Origin: Henricia sp. BOLD:AAB3569
Lineage: Eukaryota > Echinodermata > Asteroidea > Spinulosida > Echinasteridae
Length of the DNA: 64,000 nucleotides
Reading direction: 5' to 3'
Assembly (NCBI GenBank): GCA_037783545.1
Contig: JBBELK010000060.1
Span: forward strand, 3,224,001 to 3,288,000
The stretch's first letter is position 1; every line of letters starts with the position of its first letter. Below, piece by piece: positions 48,720 to 60,419 of this stretch. The position numbers were made by a program, and so were the translations under genes. The notes below the pieces were generated by a model. That model had not been told where the DNA came from. It worked only from the letters and a program-made list of their open reading frames with translations, and ran no database searches.

Positions 48720-49890
48720 TTAATGGAATTTGTCCTATACATGTTCAATGATTCACTATAGGCCCCTATTGGTGCAGTTCCTCTAAAGGTGCCGAATTAG
48801 AATCTGCCGTTGTCTTATGGGCGATGGTGCTTTATATATTTAGACCTAACTCTACAATAGACCGTGTAAGTCTCGTTTCAGGTCACACTTCCGGAGACCA
48901 GTCAGGGAATGGCAATGGGGTTTTAACGTTGTGACGATATTCTTTGATTTTTTACCTTATCGTACCGCGTTTGTAAGCGCTCAAATGCCAATAAATGGGA
49001 AAAGGAGTTTAAAATCTATCGATTCAATAAATAAAATGAAGAAAATGTTGTCCGAACTTGTCACAAAATAGAAATGTTTGACCTTTTGTTTCCGGTTTGC
49101 ATGTACATTTTCGAAGTACAGGCTCTCAGCCTTGGTGCATCTGAGAAGTATTAATATTAACGAGGCTATATATCTGGTTTGAAGACAACTTGGACGTTCA
49201 CTTCTGTGGAGAGTAGGTCAAACCAACACACACAAAAACCCAAATAAATAAAGTAGGCCCCTATACACATGGTCAGGACGGAGTTGTGGTTTTACATTTA
49301 AGGATATCTAAAATGTATGCATACGTGCATCCGTCTGCTTGCGAAACCTCTCCAATATCCAATATGTTACAGGCTCGGGGTTACTTGGGTTACTCCTTAC
49401 CTTCCCCCAAAGCGAGTTGTGCTCTGTTTGGATACGGCTGTAAAAGGAGTCGCAACGGAAGCCAATGATTATAGCCTACGAGATCAAAGGCACGAGATTG
49501 TCCGGAATGGGCGATTTGCGACGAAACGAAAGGGCCCCAAACTGATGCAGAAGATAAGATGGTCCAACCGTGGGATAGCACGATACATAGAAGTATCTCT
49601 TTAACATTTCTAGTTTAGCCTACTATGTCCGAGGTGCGCTTGTGGTGTTTCGGCGACAAAATGACACATTAGAACACAGTATATTAAGAGGCCATGCAGT
49701 AAGTGACATTAACGTTAGCATTTTGTCTGGTGCCATAAAAGTCGAAACATTTATTGTATGGCCACAATGCTTTGAATGAGATGGATTTCTATATAGTCGC
49801 AAATGGAATTATTTTCATTTTTAATTCAAAGCCTGTAAATAGCTACTAAAACCACACAACCATTTTAGTCTGAGGCAAATGTTCGCCATT
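48720..49890. other. Intergenic, nothing recognised
   Basis: Open frames at 49,286-49,604 overlap in several phases and show no motif. Confidence 0.45.
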
Positions 49891-50312
49891 ATTTGCACAT
49901 GTTGATTGACAGAAAGACATTGAATCCGGTACTTAGCTAATAACTACTTTATAGTAGCCTAAGGATGAATCGGTTTGGTTTAAGCCTTTCAATCACGACT
50001 CGCTATATGCTTTCACATTTCGTCAAAGGTTATACGACATCCCAAATGTACATGCTTTGCTACCACTGCTTTGCTATGACTGACATAATTTTCGAGGAAA
50101 TATAAAGATTGTTTGACTTAAAGGCAAAGGCTCGTCAGCAATGCGCGCGCGCCAATTTCGTGTCGCCAAATTCGCAGCACCGTGCCTTTGCTATGAAGCT
50201 GCGTATTTCGTGGCACGAATGAGCCTGTGCCTTTAATCTAATTGTATTCAACTGCCGAGTTATACTAGGTCTATAAGCAGTAGGACTACTGCTACGTAAA
50301 ACGCACGGATAG

Positions 50313-50542
50313 CAGGGGCGGATCCAGAATTTTGAAAAGGGGGGGGGGGGGGGGCGTGAAATTTTTAAGCATGAAATGCTCATGACAATGAAATAGCGAG
50401 CGCGTAGCGCGAAGCCCTGACGGCTTCTAGATGGATTATAGATGCTGTGGTGCGATCTGAGGCAATATTTTTTGGGTTTTTTTTTTGGAAAAGGGGGGTG
50501 CGTGCGCCCCCCACGACCCCCCCCCCCCTGGATCCGCCCCTG
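50313..50542. mobile_element. 230-bp MITE with GGGGCGGATCC ends
   Basis: The ends CAGGGGCGGATCCAG and CTGGATCCGCCCCTG are perfect 15-bp inverted repeats. GATAG lies on both sides (50,308-50,312 and 50,543-50,547), a likely 5-bp target duplication. Long G and C runs sit just inside the ends, and GAGCGCGTAGCGCGAAG is in the middle. Elements of this look are widespread in marine invertebrates. It has no coding capacity. Confidence 0.82.
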
Positions 50543-50876
50543 GATAGTGCGATAGATACACCAGTATTTTCTGCGGTCTTTTGACGTCATATAGGCCTAC
50601 ACAACGCAATATCCGTTTGCGCGATACGGATCGCTCTGCGAATGTATTAATCGCGTAATTTCGGATTTTTGTTATTTGTACCCATTTTTCTGTTGCGTTT
50701 CCACAGTTAAAGTTGCATTGCCCGTGTTTCGGTGAAAGGATTAAAAAAATTAATTTACACAAGCGAACGAATTTAGAAATCTTACGTGTCTCTGTAACGA
50801 AAAATATCAAAAACTTAAATTTCCGACGTCGGGAATTGGAGATACAAGCCTTTTTTTTGAAACGTGCTTAAAATGT

Positions 50877-50946
50877 TGTACATGTGCGCGTACGCTCATA
50901 TGTACATAGTATGTGTACAATGTACACATGTACGCGCACATGTACA
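50877..50946. repeat. Perfect 17-bp inverted repeat
   Basis: TGTACATGTGCGCGTAC at 50,877-50,893 and its exact inverse at 50,930-50,946 enclose 36 bp that are themselves rich in TGTACA steps. It could extrude as a cruciform; the role is unknown. Confidence 0.75.
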
Positions 50947-51274
50947 TTACGTCATAACCCTGTCGATTAAATGACCTGCCAGCCATTTAATCATTTCTTG
51001 TTTTTAATCGACTGGCATTAATCCTTGACGGATTTTTACGTTCTTGGTACCAAATGAAAGCTGATAACTTTTTCTATTCTAGAAAAATACCTATTTAACT
51101 TTTTAAAAAAAATTTACGCCCAAATCGGCCCAAACACGGGCAGTGCAACTTTAAGGTTTGAAAGTATGAATCATGGAATAGGCCTACGCTAGAACGTTTT
51201 TATTAGTTTTGGGGGCCCTAAAAGAATCCTCACATTATTTGAGGGTAGGCCTATGCAAAAAGTGCGCACTCCTA

Positions 51275-51535
51275 ACACTATGAGCAACTAACAATGGAAA
51301 TTGGGCACACACCATTGTTATTAACAATGGTTTGTGCCCAATTTCCACTAGTTGCTCATAGTGTAATACATGTTGTGCCGATATGGACGCCGCCATTTTG
51401 GCACGGTGGATGCACGGTGGGCAATGGGGGTGTTGCCCACATAGCGTTAAGCAAACATGGCGCCGCCCACATCGACACAGTCCACACAGTCCAATTGAAT
51501 AGCCAGTGCACACTCTAGTTTTCTATATCTAACTC
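51275..51535. mobile_element. Long palindromic hairpin and flanking repeat
   Basis: 51,275-51,320 and 51,321-51,364 form a nearly perfect palindrome of about 45-bp arms with no loop. Beyond it, GTGCCGATATGGACGCC faces a diverged inverted copy near 51,450-51,478, and the right end shares CTAGTTTTCTA with the repeat at 45,640. It looks like a compound foldback element. Confidence 0.65.
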
Positions 51536-51539
51536 TATG

Positions 51540-52290
51540 GATTTGTCGCTGTGATCATCCCTGTGCAATAATCTCACACGTTCAATTCCAAGACATGGGT
51601 ATTATGCACAACCCGATACGTGTGATAAGCACGGAGGGAGCTCCTCACTCGCCCACGGAGGCACGTGTATCTAGTGCATTTTCGGCCCAGCGTGCATGCA
51701 TCACCGCCAATGACTGACAATGCCCGGGGACTGACTCACTGATTGAGATCCATGTCTCAACTTCGGGCCTAATCTCGTATGCAGTGGAGCGACTAATCAT
51801 GCCCATGCATAACGGAGCCAACGATATAATTATTGCAAGATCCTGCAGGTGTATTTGTTTCTATTAACTTGGAATATTTCCCGTCATGAGAAATTTTTGG
51901 GACTTGCATTTTCACATTTGTGAGCCGCTCCACCGAAAGTAGGCGCTTGTCGCACAGGCCAGAACTGAGATAATCGGGCTAATTTATGCGTGTATGTCAA
52001 GTAGGGCATTTTTTAAAATCGATACCAGGAACTCTGCATACTTATTAAGTATCCATCTATCACCTGAAGAAGTTTAAGTGAATAAATACTACCAGAAAAC
52101 AGTTTTTTCAGTGTTTTTCTAAAGCATACCTTCATGAAACTAGGCTAATTGGCTAAAACAATGGAAAAATCACCGATATTCCATGCTTATTTTCATTGCC
52201 TTCGGCAGGGGTTGGCACTATATCCCATACACCAAAAGAACACATGTTTTCCTACTTGGGCTTTTGGAGTCAGAATTTGCATGGTTCACT
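51540..52290. other. Intergenic, nothing recognised
   Basis: No open frame with family features, tRNA motif or strong inverted repeat was found. Confidence 0.45.
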
Positions 52291-52292
52291 GT

Positions 52293-52645
52293 TAAAAATT
52301 TTACGGAATTGTCAGGGTCATTTCCAAAATTACGTATTTCCGTAAAATTTATTCCGTAAATTTACGGAGCAGAAAAACAAAGTTCTGATAATTTTGCTGC
52401 CGGAATTTTTCCGAAAAACCCGTAAAATTTGTTTACGGATTTTAAAACCAAAATTTCCGTATTTTTACGGAATTCACTCTTTTTATTAAAGGACCGAGCT
52501 CCGTATTTTTAGGGACATTGTCGAATAATCGGTATTTTTACGGACAAAACAACGGAATAAACGGAATAATTCCGTAAATTTACGGAGAAAACAAAATGTT
52601 CCGGTAATTTTGCTGCAGGACGTTCCGTAAACAAATCCGGAGAAA
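52293..52645. repeat. Cluster of TTACGGA/TCCGTAA motifs
   Basis: At least a dozen copies of TTACGGA or its inverse occur in about 350 bp. Two related units of about 55 bp start at 52,351 and 52,568, each with ATTCCGTAAATTTACGGAG followed by an AATTTTGCTGC segment. This may be a decayed palindromic element. Confidence 0.65.
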
Positions 52646-52649
52646 TTGT

Positions 52650-53250
52650 TAACAGAAGTACAACCTTCTACGCCATGATTTTTCTCTAAAGCGCTTCTTA
52701 ATTGTGCTCTTGGTCATCACGGAAATGGTCATAACTTGGTCAATTTTTGACGGATTGACACAATGTTTGTAGTTTTGTGAAGCTTATAATATACTCTATC
52801 TGATGAAGTCATTAGCTCCATTTTCATTTTTGGTTTATGCAAGAGCCTACTTTTGGTGGATTGGGTCACATTTTTGTGTCCCGCGATCATGCGTTCGCCT
52901 TTATATGTGTTTATCACATAAACATATTTGTTTCAAAATATTTATAACTTATGGCGACAACAACCAGGTTGTATATATATAATTTCCAACGACAATTTTA
53001 TGCCTACATCTCTTTATTTTTACAGCGAAACTTTTTACAGCTGTAAATACTGCAAAAACGGCTGAGTAATTACTTTAAATTTATGAACCTGCAAAACTGG
53101 TTTTTTGTTATTGTGACACCCGATATATTGTCATCATGACAAATGTTGGAAAACATACTTTGGAAAATGTAAGTATAGGAGTGTTCTAACGTAATTCCAA
53201 GCGGGTTGACATGTGAATTTTGGGTTTTATCCACACTTCAAAAACTGTGC
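52650..53250. other. AT-rich intergenic sequence, nothing recognised
   Basis: A 62-codon - strand frame at 52,729-52,917 has no motif. No repeat was identified. Confidence 0.45.
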
Positions 53251-53252
53251 AG

Positions 53253-53505
53253 GGGCCAATTTCATAAAGCTGTTTAGCAGAAATATTTGCTTAATCCGAA
53301 ATTTCTTTGCTATATAAAAATGGGTTTTTAGTTTTTAAAAAATCTTATATTTTGTGTAGGCCCATTACAATTGACTGGTGTTCTGCTATTCTGGCTAAAA
53401 ACACAAGTTGACATACAATTTTGACCATTTACCCATTTTTATAGAGCAAACAAAATTTGGATTAAGCAAATTTTTCTGCTAAACAGCTTTATGAAATTGG
53501 CACCT
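53253..53505. mobile_element. 253-bp foldback MITE
   Basis: The left arm (53,253-53,326) and right arm (53,431-53,505) are inverted copies of about 73 bp with few mismatches. They share GCCAATTTCATAAAGCTG, TTTAGCAGAAA and TATAAAAATGGGT. The centre is about 105 bp and non-coding. The arms are much longer than typical TIRs, so the single strand folds into one long hairpin. Confidence 0.82.
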
Positions 53506-54016
53506 GATCTTCACTGCCTTATCATCGCGGACAGTGCAAAGAGTACATCCCAGCAATCATTTGGTTTAGTACCAGAAAAAAATAAAATTTGAAAGAATTT
53601 AAAAAAAACTATCTATTCGGTGTACATTAAAAAATAACAGTTTCTGAAACATCCATTTACACAATAATATATATAAATGAAACCAAATATACCGAAAACG
53701 TCGTGTATTTCTCGCGTTATACTAATTGTGTCTGTGTGATTGAAATTACCGAGCAAGGCACAGCCTGTTGATCAATGCCTGTATATGTCCCTTGCGGCCT
53801 CTGCCATACGGAGTTGCCAGTCTAGTGAAATCTTGGTCACGGTAGGGCTATTAATTTCCTCGAACCGCTGTCCTGAGGATATACGTAATGCGCATCCACG
53901 GATCTCGTTGGGCTACCAACGGCGGATGCTGCTTCTGTGTAACGCATCACACGCATCACCAGATGCAATTTTTCACTCTGGCGCGAGACTACAGTTCTTC
54001 CGCTTTTATCTTATAC

Positions 54017-54050
54017 ATAGCACAATTTGTGACAGAGGGATTCCTCCATC
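54017..54050. repeat. Partial copy of the AGCACAATATGTG repeat
   Basis: TAGCACAATTTGTGACAGAGG matches the start of the repeats at 39.2 and 40.2 kb. The rest of the element is missing. Confidence 0.55.
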
Positions 54051-54266
54051 CCAAAATCTCAGGGGCGTAGGCTGGTTGTCCGATGAGGGGGATTCGATTG
54101 CCAAAATGGACAAATTTCTACTCCGCAAGGACCAATTACGTCACGACAAAAAGCTAGGATGACATACTGCAATACTGCAATAGAAGAGATATATGCCGCA
54201 TATTGGCTTCGTTAAACAACAACCTGCTTTTTCGCGTTTAGGTCGACCGGTTATGGGTAAAAAAGG

Positions 54267-54540
54267 CGTATTAGGACGACCGACCGCATTAGGGCGACCG
54301 ATAGCCGGTCGTCCTAACGCCAAGTGCTTCAAAAACCATCTTTATTAGGTCAAAAACCATTTTTATTAGGTTCTTAACCATTTTTATTAGGTCACAAACC
54401 ATTTTCGTCTAGGTCGCAAAACATTTTTTTCAGAGAATTAGGTCGAGAAAATGGGTGTCAATTCATGAGTTTCTTTCCGACAATTTTGTGGTTTTAGTGG
54501 TCTCTGTAAGCACTCTACCCAAAACGGTCGTCCTAATACG
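54267..54540. mobile_element. 274-bp element with perfect 16-bp inverted ends
   Basis: CGTATTAGGACGACCG (54,267-54,282) and its exact inverse (54,525-54,540) bound the element. GGTCGTCCTAA also occurs internally. Inside, about four 21-bp tandem units of the type CAAAAACCATTTTTATTAGGT fill 54,330-54,414. No transposase is present. Confidence 0.75.
54330..54414. repeat. 21-bp minisatellite, about four units
   Basis: Units share ACCATTTTTATTAGGT, and the last unit is diverged. It lies inside the 54,267-54,540 element. Confidence 0.8.
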
Positions 54541-54588
54541 GGAAAAATAGTTATTTAACAACAAAACACAATATAAGGCACTTATATT

Positions 54589-54730
54589 GGAGAGAGGCAG
54601 ATTATTCTGGAGAGAGGCAGATTATGTCAAAATGCCTTGCCCAAGGGCACACGCACCATGGACATACGAACGGAATCGAACCCATGGGTCTTGAGTTCAA
54701 TGCACCATACTCCATAAAGTACACCCAAAA
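54589..54730 (-). mobile_element. Probable SINE fragment
   Basis: On the - strand a B-box-like GGGTTCGATTCCG is followed by GTGCCCTTGGGCAAGGCA, a segment common in tRNA-derived SINEs of marine animals. A 20-bp direct duplication (GGAGAGAGGCAGATTAT twice) follows. Confidence 0.5.
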
Positions 54731-54734
54731 CAAT

Positions 54735-56910
54735 AATGAGTGGACCTGCAGGGCTCCAGTGGGGGAGTGGTAGGCCCTATTTTGAAGGACTGTTGAACTT
54801 GTTTAGCTACTTTTAAATATAAAGAATTATCCAAAGTGTGCATCTATTTACACTTCTGGCGTTGATTGCCAGAAGATCATGTTATTTTATGGCCGTTTGT
54901 GGCCGTTTTGTTCTTGCAATGCATTGTTAATATTTTAATTCTTCCCGACCAAAGTGTATTGCATATTACTGATATTAAAATGTTACAACAAAAATAAAGG
55001 TCCAAAGGTGCTCAAAATGGTTTAACAAATTAAAATTAAAAATTTACTTCATTCAGTAATTAGGCATGCATTTACAATGTAGGCAAACTAACAAGATGCA
55101 CACCGTATATAATGTGCACCATATGGTTTAGGCTGATTACGCTTATTAATAACTTGTCAGAAAATAGTTGTGAAAACGTATGAAGCTATCCCTAATTTCA
55201 GCTGCACGGCCTGTGTCAGGGATTATTACTACGTACAAACTAATGATAGGGTCATGGACATTGCCAACGCCGAGCGAGATTTGTAATTTTGTCACGCTTG
55301 CCGGCACTTTTGAGAGATGGTGAGATTTCTGCGCGAGTTCATTTAAGTCATTTACGTTTAGTGGACGTATAAAGTTAATGAAAATGCCGGGGTGCAGGGT
55401 ATTAAAAACCTCAACTGTTAATATATTTACATTTTAATTATATAAACACCGACTTTCCGCCGTGCCATTTTTACTACGAATTTCCCCCGATTAGGGAAGA
55501 TTTGTTGAGATTATCTAAGATTGTCTAGAGTGTCCATATACAGTCTCTGGTAGTCTTAACAATATTACCTACATAATCCTGGAAAATTTGAAGAAAAAAC
55601 TGCACATCAAGTTGCCGGCTTAAGGCTATAGTGACGAGTGGGTGAACAATAAAATCGATCAACGGGACTAGATTTTCTAATAATGGTGACTATAGAACCA
55701 TGATGTTATATAGAGCTAAAAATAATAGATACATGTATATCTGGATCCCACTGGATCATTTTCAGCCTAATTTTTGAAATAACAAAAACAAACGGGTTTT
55801 GCAAAGCTCCCTGACGAATCGTTTGAAAAATGTATCGAATTGTTTTTAAAATCTAATATACATGTACAAACTGGACACGACAGCTCAGTAAAACGACGTA
55901 TAATGTTATTTCTAATAACATGTATCTTTATTTACACAAATTCATGGTACAATATACCCACAAAAAAAGAAATACATAACAACCTTAACGCATCAATATA
56001 AAAAAGGGGAAAAAACCAACAAATTACAAGATGTATCAATTGACACAGATATCATTGATTATTTCAGAGACATCGGTGTCATTAAAAATTTCACACTGAA
56101 CAATGCCGTATCTAATATTAATCATGTCCCTGTAAGTACAGATATATTTTATTTCAAACAAGGAATCTTATTAATACAATTTTCGCCAATTTGTTTGGCA
56201 AAACCTTATTTTCTACCTTTAAGACTAGATAATGCACGTAGATATTAACGCTAGTTCTATCATCTCCACAGTGCACGGCATTGGTAAGCCCTGGAGACTA
56301 ATGCAGCGATCTGCAATGAGCAACCTCTAAGATCTGCTGTAAATCACACAGGTGTCTGGGTCGATCAATATTGCCCCATTATGCAGGGAATAATGCGCAG
56401 GCGAATACCAGCTGTAGAGAAAACTACCATTGAGATTGTGCAGGCAAGCCTATATATACGTGCATTGAACAAAATATTGTGCTTAATTTTATTATAAATT
56501 TTCCTTTCATGTACACATTTTTCTTTCTTCAATTCTAAAGCGTCATGAGCATCTTTGAAAGTTTAAAAACTGAATGCTAGGTATAAAGACGAAAAAAAAG
56601 AAGTTTTATCAACATCGGTATTATCTGACGATAATACTGATGTATTATGATCTCTATAATGCGGGGCCCTGGGACAGACATAGCGAAAAAAATGTTATCT
56701 CTTTCTCACGACTTATTAGTGAGTTTCGGCATGCGCAGTTTGTGATGACGACTAGCCTACATTCAGCTAAACCCCAAATCTTTACCTTTGGCTATTCGTT
56801 TAATTTAATAGGTTTAATGGATTTAATGAACTTTAATTCGCAGCCCATTCTGCTGAATTGCATGAAGCTTTATACAAGTTAGTTCCACCTAAACATCGAG
56901 ATATACATAT
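54735..56910. other. AT-rich intergenic sequence, nothing recognised
   Basis: About 2.2 kb without a credible gene. A 102-codon + strand frame at 56,574-56,882 has no motif and a composition like its surroundings. Confidence 0.45.
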
Positions 56911-56912
56911 AG

Positions 56913-57163
56913 GTGGGTAGCGCCATTGGCAGCCGACAGCCAGAGACACCGGGTAATCCCCTTACTCTTCATGAGATGCTTTGGGAACTTTTAAATGCGT
57001 TTACACAACACACTGTACCAACGGCTTTACATCCCTTCCGAAGGATGGAGCAGCTTAAGGGCACGGATATACCACGGCCGGGTATCGAACCCGCAACACC
57101 AAGTTTTCATCCTGACTTGTTGTGAGTCAACGACCTAAGCCTCTCCGACACGGTACCACGTTT
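56913..57163 (-). mobile_element. tRNA-derived SINE with a conserved central domain
   Basis: On the - strand a tRNA-like head (B box GGGTTCGATACCC) is followed by TAAAGCCGTTGGTACAGTGT, then CATTTAAAAGTTCCC, then AGAGTAAGGGG-TTACCCGGTGT. This order resembles the central domain shared by several invertebrate SINE families. I assign it to a domain class, not to a named family. Confidence 0.65.
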
Positions 57164-57338
57164 TTCACTAAGGTGTGCATGAGTTGCTACCAGTCTTGCC
57201 GGTGTTGAGAACAAAACTGCACTGAGAGTAGTAAAAACGCCACAAGTATATGCACACACCGATGACGCGAAAGACACATTCAATAAATAGTCGTATAGCT
57301 AACCGTGCATGTGCGACCAAAACCTCAATAGGCCTACT

Positions 57339-57427
57339 ATATCGTGGAAACGACTTATTATATTCATGGAAACGACTTGTTATATTCGTGGAAACGACTT
57401 ATTTATATTCGTGAAAACGATATATTA
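57339..57427. repeat. 22-bp tandem repeat, four units
   Basis: Units of the type ATATTCGTGGAAACGACTTATT with small changes. Confidence 0.8.
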
Positions 57428-57429
57428 AG

Positions 57430-59600
57430 TCATGGGAAGAAAATATAATATTTTTCTACCATGTCCTCTCCTGAGTTCTGTACCGGCTATATAATACTCT
57501 GAAGAATATAATTTGGCATTCAGATATCTGTTATTCAAACATCGATTTGTGCATTAATTTTCAATAAATATTGCTGATAATACAAACGATTAAAATTCAG
57601 TATGTATCTGACATGTTTCTATGACAACTAAATGCAGTTATCACTTATAATCGGACGGAGCAAGGTTAAGACATTTGACTTTGCCCCGCAAGAAAGATAT
57701 GGGTCGAAGAGTGAATTAATTATATAGGCCTTATTTAAAGCCTTTTTTAAACAAGGCTTGTAAATGCGGTCATTTGTTTGCTTTTAACCGGTTACCGTAG
57801 GAACGCACGATACACAGACATGAATTGAAAGACATGAATTTGTCGTATCCTCGCAACTACCACCATTTGCAAACATTCTCTTTTTCCGTGTCTAGTTTTA
57901 GAGTAGGCTTGTCCAGATTTTCTGGAAAATTGATTTCATTCTAACCTAACAATCATATATAAAATACCTCCCCAAAATACTACTCAGGGGAAGAAAACAG
58001 GAGATTTGCAGTCCCCACTTGGATATGGAAGCAGAACGGTTGGTGTATTCACTTTACTGCTTTATGTGGGCCTAACCGGATGAATTAGTTAACAAAACAG
58101 CGGTGGTTTTTTGACGATATCCTTGAAAATATTATGATTGAGAGCGCGAAATTTCAGAATGGTAATGAGGAAAATATGACAAATGATACAGTAGGCAAAA
58201 TTTCAACACCCATGGGAAAAATAGGAGGGATAGAAAATTTATAAGAAACAGGCTGCTTGAGCTTTGAGCATTTGAGTAATGTGCCTGGCAGAAGGGCATA
58301 TAAACGGTCTGGTGTAAAAATTCAGTTAGGCCTATATTAGGTCAGTCGGAATTTCGTCGTCCGTGTAGGACTTTAATACTTAACCAGACCTAAACAAGTT
58401 GAGTCCTTATTTATTGTTGAAAGTAGAAATCGATGTTAAACATAAATTCTGAGGGTCTTTTTCGCGTTTTTGTCGGTTTTTGACGCTGGAACTACTTTGT
58501 TTTTCCCGGATTTACAACGAGTGCGTCGCCATTAAACAGGAAACCGATTGTTACTTCGCGACAGACCATACCATTATTTGTGGGGTGTCTAGTTTATGAA
58601 AATTGAAGCACATTGTCAATGTATACATTATGCAACCATCAGAATTGTAGCTCATAACATTTAAAATGTTTTAACATTATGCTGTAGTAGAATAAATTCT
58701 TCTAGTTTCAAAATTTAAATCGTTGATGTGTTTATTTTTCTTGTGCATTTCCTGCTATAAAATCGACCACTCTGATGATTGGCCTTAAGTCTGGGATCCA
58801 GGCCTGTGAAATATAAATATACGGCATTTTAACGTCATGTCAGAGAGCCAGACTGAAATGTCCTTTTTGTGTATGGCGCGGCGCCGGCCGGCCAGCAACA
58901 ATCATGATTTTCATCGATGGATCGCGAAAGATTGCTGTGTATATGAGCAACAAATTACTCGTAAAAATAAAGTAAGTAATGAAGGTAATATATTATAGTA
59001 AGCTTTATGTTGCTAGCGGTCCGTGTTTGCCAATTCGTGGTTTAAGTGGCATAAATTCACAACTGAAAAACACACTCCAGGCACCAGCGCAGTGTACACG
59101 GTACAGTGAACAAGTGACAGCGACAGTCGTCCCGTTTTAAGACATCTCGACCGGTCACGGTCGAAAAATTCGGAGAGAATTTGGTGGTTGATCATGGAAA
59201 AACTATCATGTACGTTCGCGCGTTGAAACTCCATGCACTAAGTCTGTGGAGCATGACAACAAAAATCCTAAGTGTTTTCAAAGAAAAACTTGATATTTTC
59301 TTATCGTGTTTCCTAACCAAATTTTACACTTTCTGGGGCATTTATGATCATGACATGGTTACTTTTATTAGGAAGAATTAGTGGCGAACGTGCACGGTAT
59401 TTATACCGTTCATCATGTCTTACGACCTTTTGCACAAAACATATGAGACTAAGTGTTTCCTCACAAAAAAAAATTGTCTAACTCAAAAATGTGGGTATCT
59501 CCATTAAATTTGCACTTACCGATGCTTGAGTCATTTCAAAAAAAGGCAAACATTCTGATCAACTTCTCAACCCTCAGTGCCATTTATTATTAATGTTAAC
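57430..59600. other. Intergenic, nothing recognised
   Basis: About 2.2 kb with short motif-free frames only. A small CpG-rich patch lies near 58,876-58,900. Confidence 0.45.
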
Positions 59601-59974
59601 TTGTTATTCATTTTTCAGTTCAACAGTGATGGGGACAAGGCACCAACCACCAGGTGCATTAGGGGTCAGGAAGTGAAGATTTCACTTACCTGAACAGTGA
59701 TTGGATCAAAACTGTCAAGGAGCGAAGACTTCAGATGCAGCACATATTGTCCACACCTGTACCTACATTTGAGGCTCGAGGATAAACAGGATGACACCGG
59801 CGGTGAACCCAAACGTATGAGCAAGCGTCAAATGCCAACCAGGTATTCATCAAGTGATCTACAATTGTATTACACTTGTTTTAACGTCTAAAATTGTTTT
59901 AACGTCTGTATTCTAAGCATCGATTTTGAAGAATGTAGATATGGATATTAAACAATTTTTTTAAAATTAGTTAA

Positions 59975-60169
59975 TTGTTTTTTCCCCTTGATCATTCTCC
60001 CGAAGAGGTGTATTTGGCATTTGGAAGAGAGCAGCCAACCCATGTCCACTCATTCCCATTAGGAGATGGACCCGCGAAGGTGAAAGTCGTTTCCAAATGG
60101 CATGAAGGTGATACCCACCAGCAGCAACTTCAAGACATTATTTACGTGACTGGAAAACTTTTAAAATAA
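59975..60169 (+). CDS. Possible 3' terminal exon, unidentified
   Basis: An open frame reads from DHSPEEVYLAF to IYVTGKLLK and a stop. It looks coding (balanced residues, charged and hydrophobic alternation) and is followed by AATAAA at the stop and again near 60,399. A pyrimidine-rich tract lies just upstream, so it may be the last exon of a + strand gene. No start codon in a good context and no family could be recognised. A second stretch at 59,667-59,789, with SDWIKTVKERR and a stop in frame, might be a related exon. Both may be chance. Confidence 0.3.
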   Translation: MFFPLDHSPEEVYLAFGREQPTHVHSFPLGDGPAKVKVVSKWHEGDTHQQQLQDIIYVTGKLLK

Positions 60170-60419
60170 ATAGGAACAGCAGCATTACATAAGTGTTACA
60201 GTACAAGTAATTAATTGTATTTCCTTGTTATCTACACTACTTGACTCGTATTCTTGTCATTCCATTCCCTCATTGTGTGTATTATGCAATCAGTTCATTT
60301 CTCCATTGTATGTGTTGTGCAATCACCTACAGGTACAATACATTCTAAAGAAATCACTGAATTGTCATAATAATGCTTTGCGGGTTGAAGCTGTTTAATA
60401 AAGTGTTAAATAATTTGGA

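Noticed and set aside
50135..50590. A 151-codon - strand frame
   Set aside because: Most of it is the MITE at 50,313-50,542 read as protein, with runs of glycine and proline from its G/C tracts.
53740..54162. A 140-codon + strand frame
   Set aside because: Its first codon is not ATG and it crosses a dispersed repeat near 54,017. It is probably chance.
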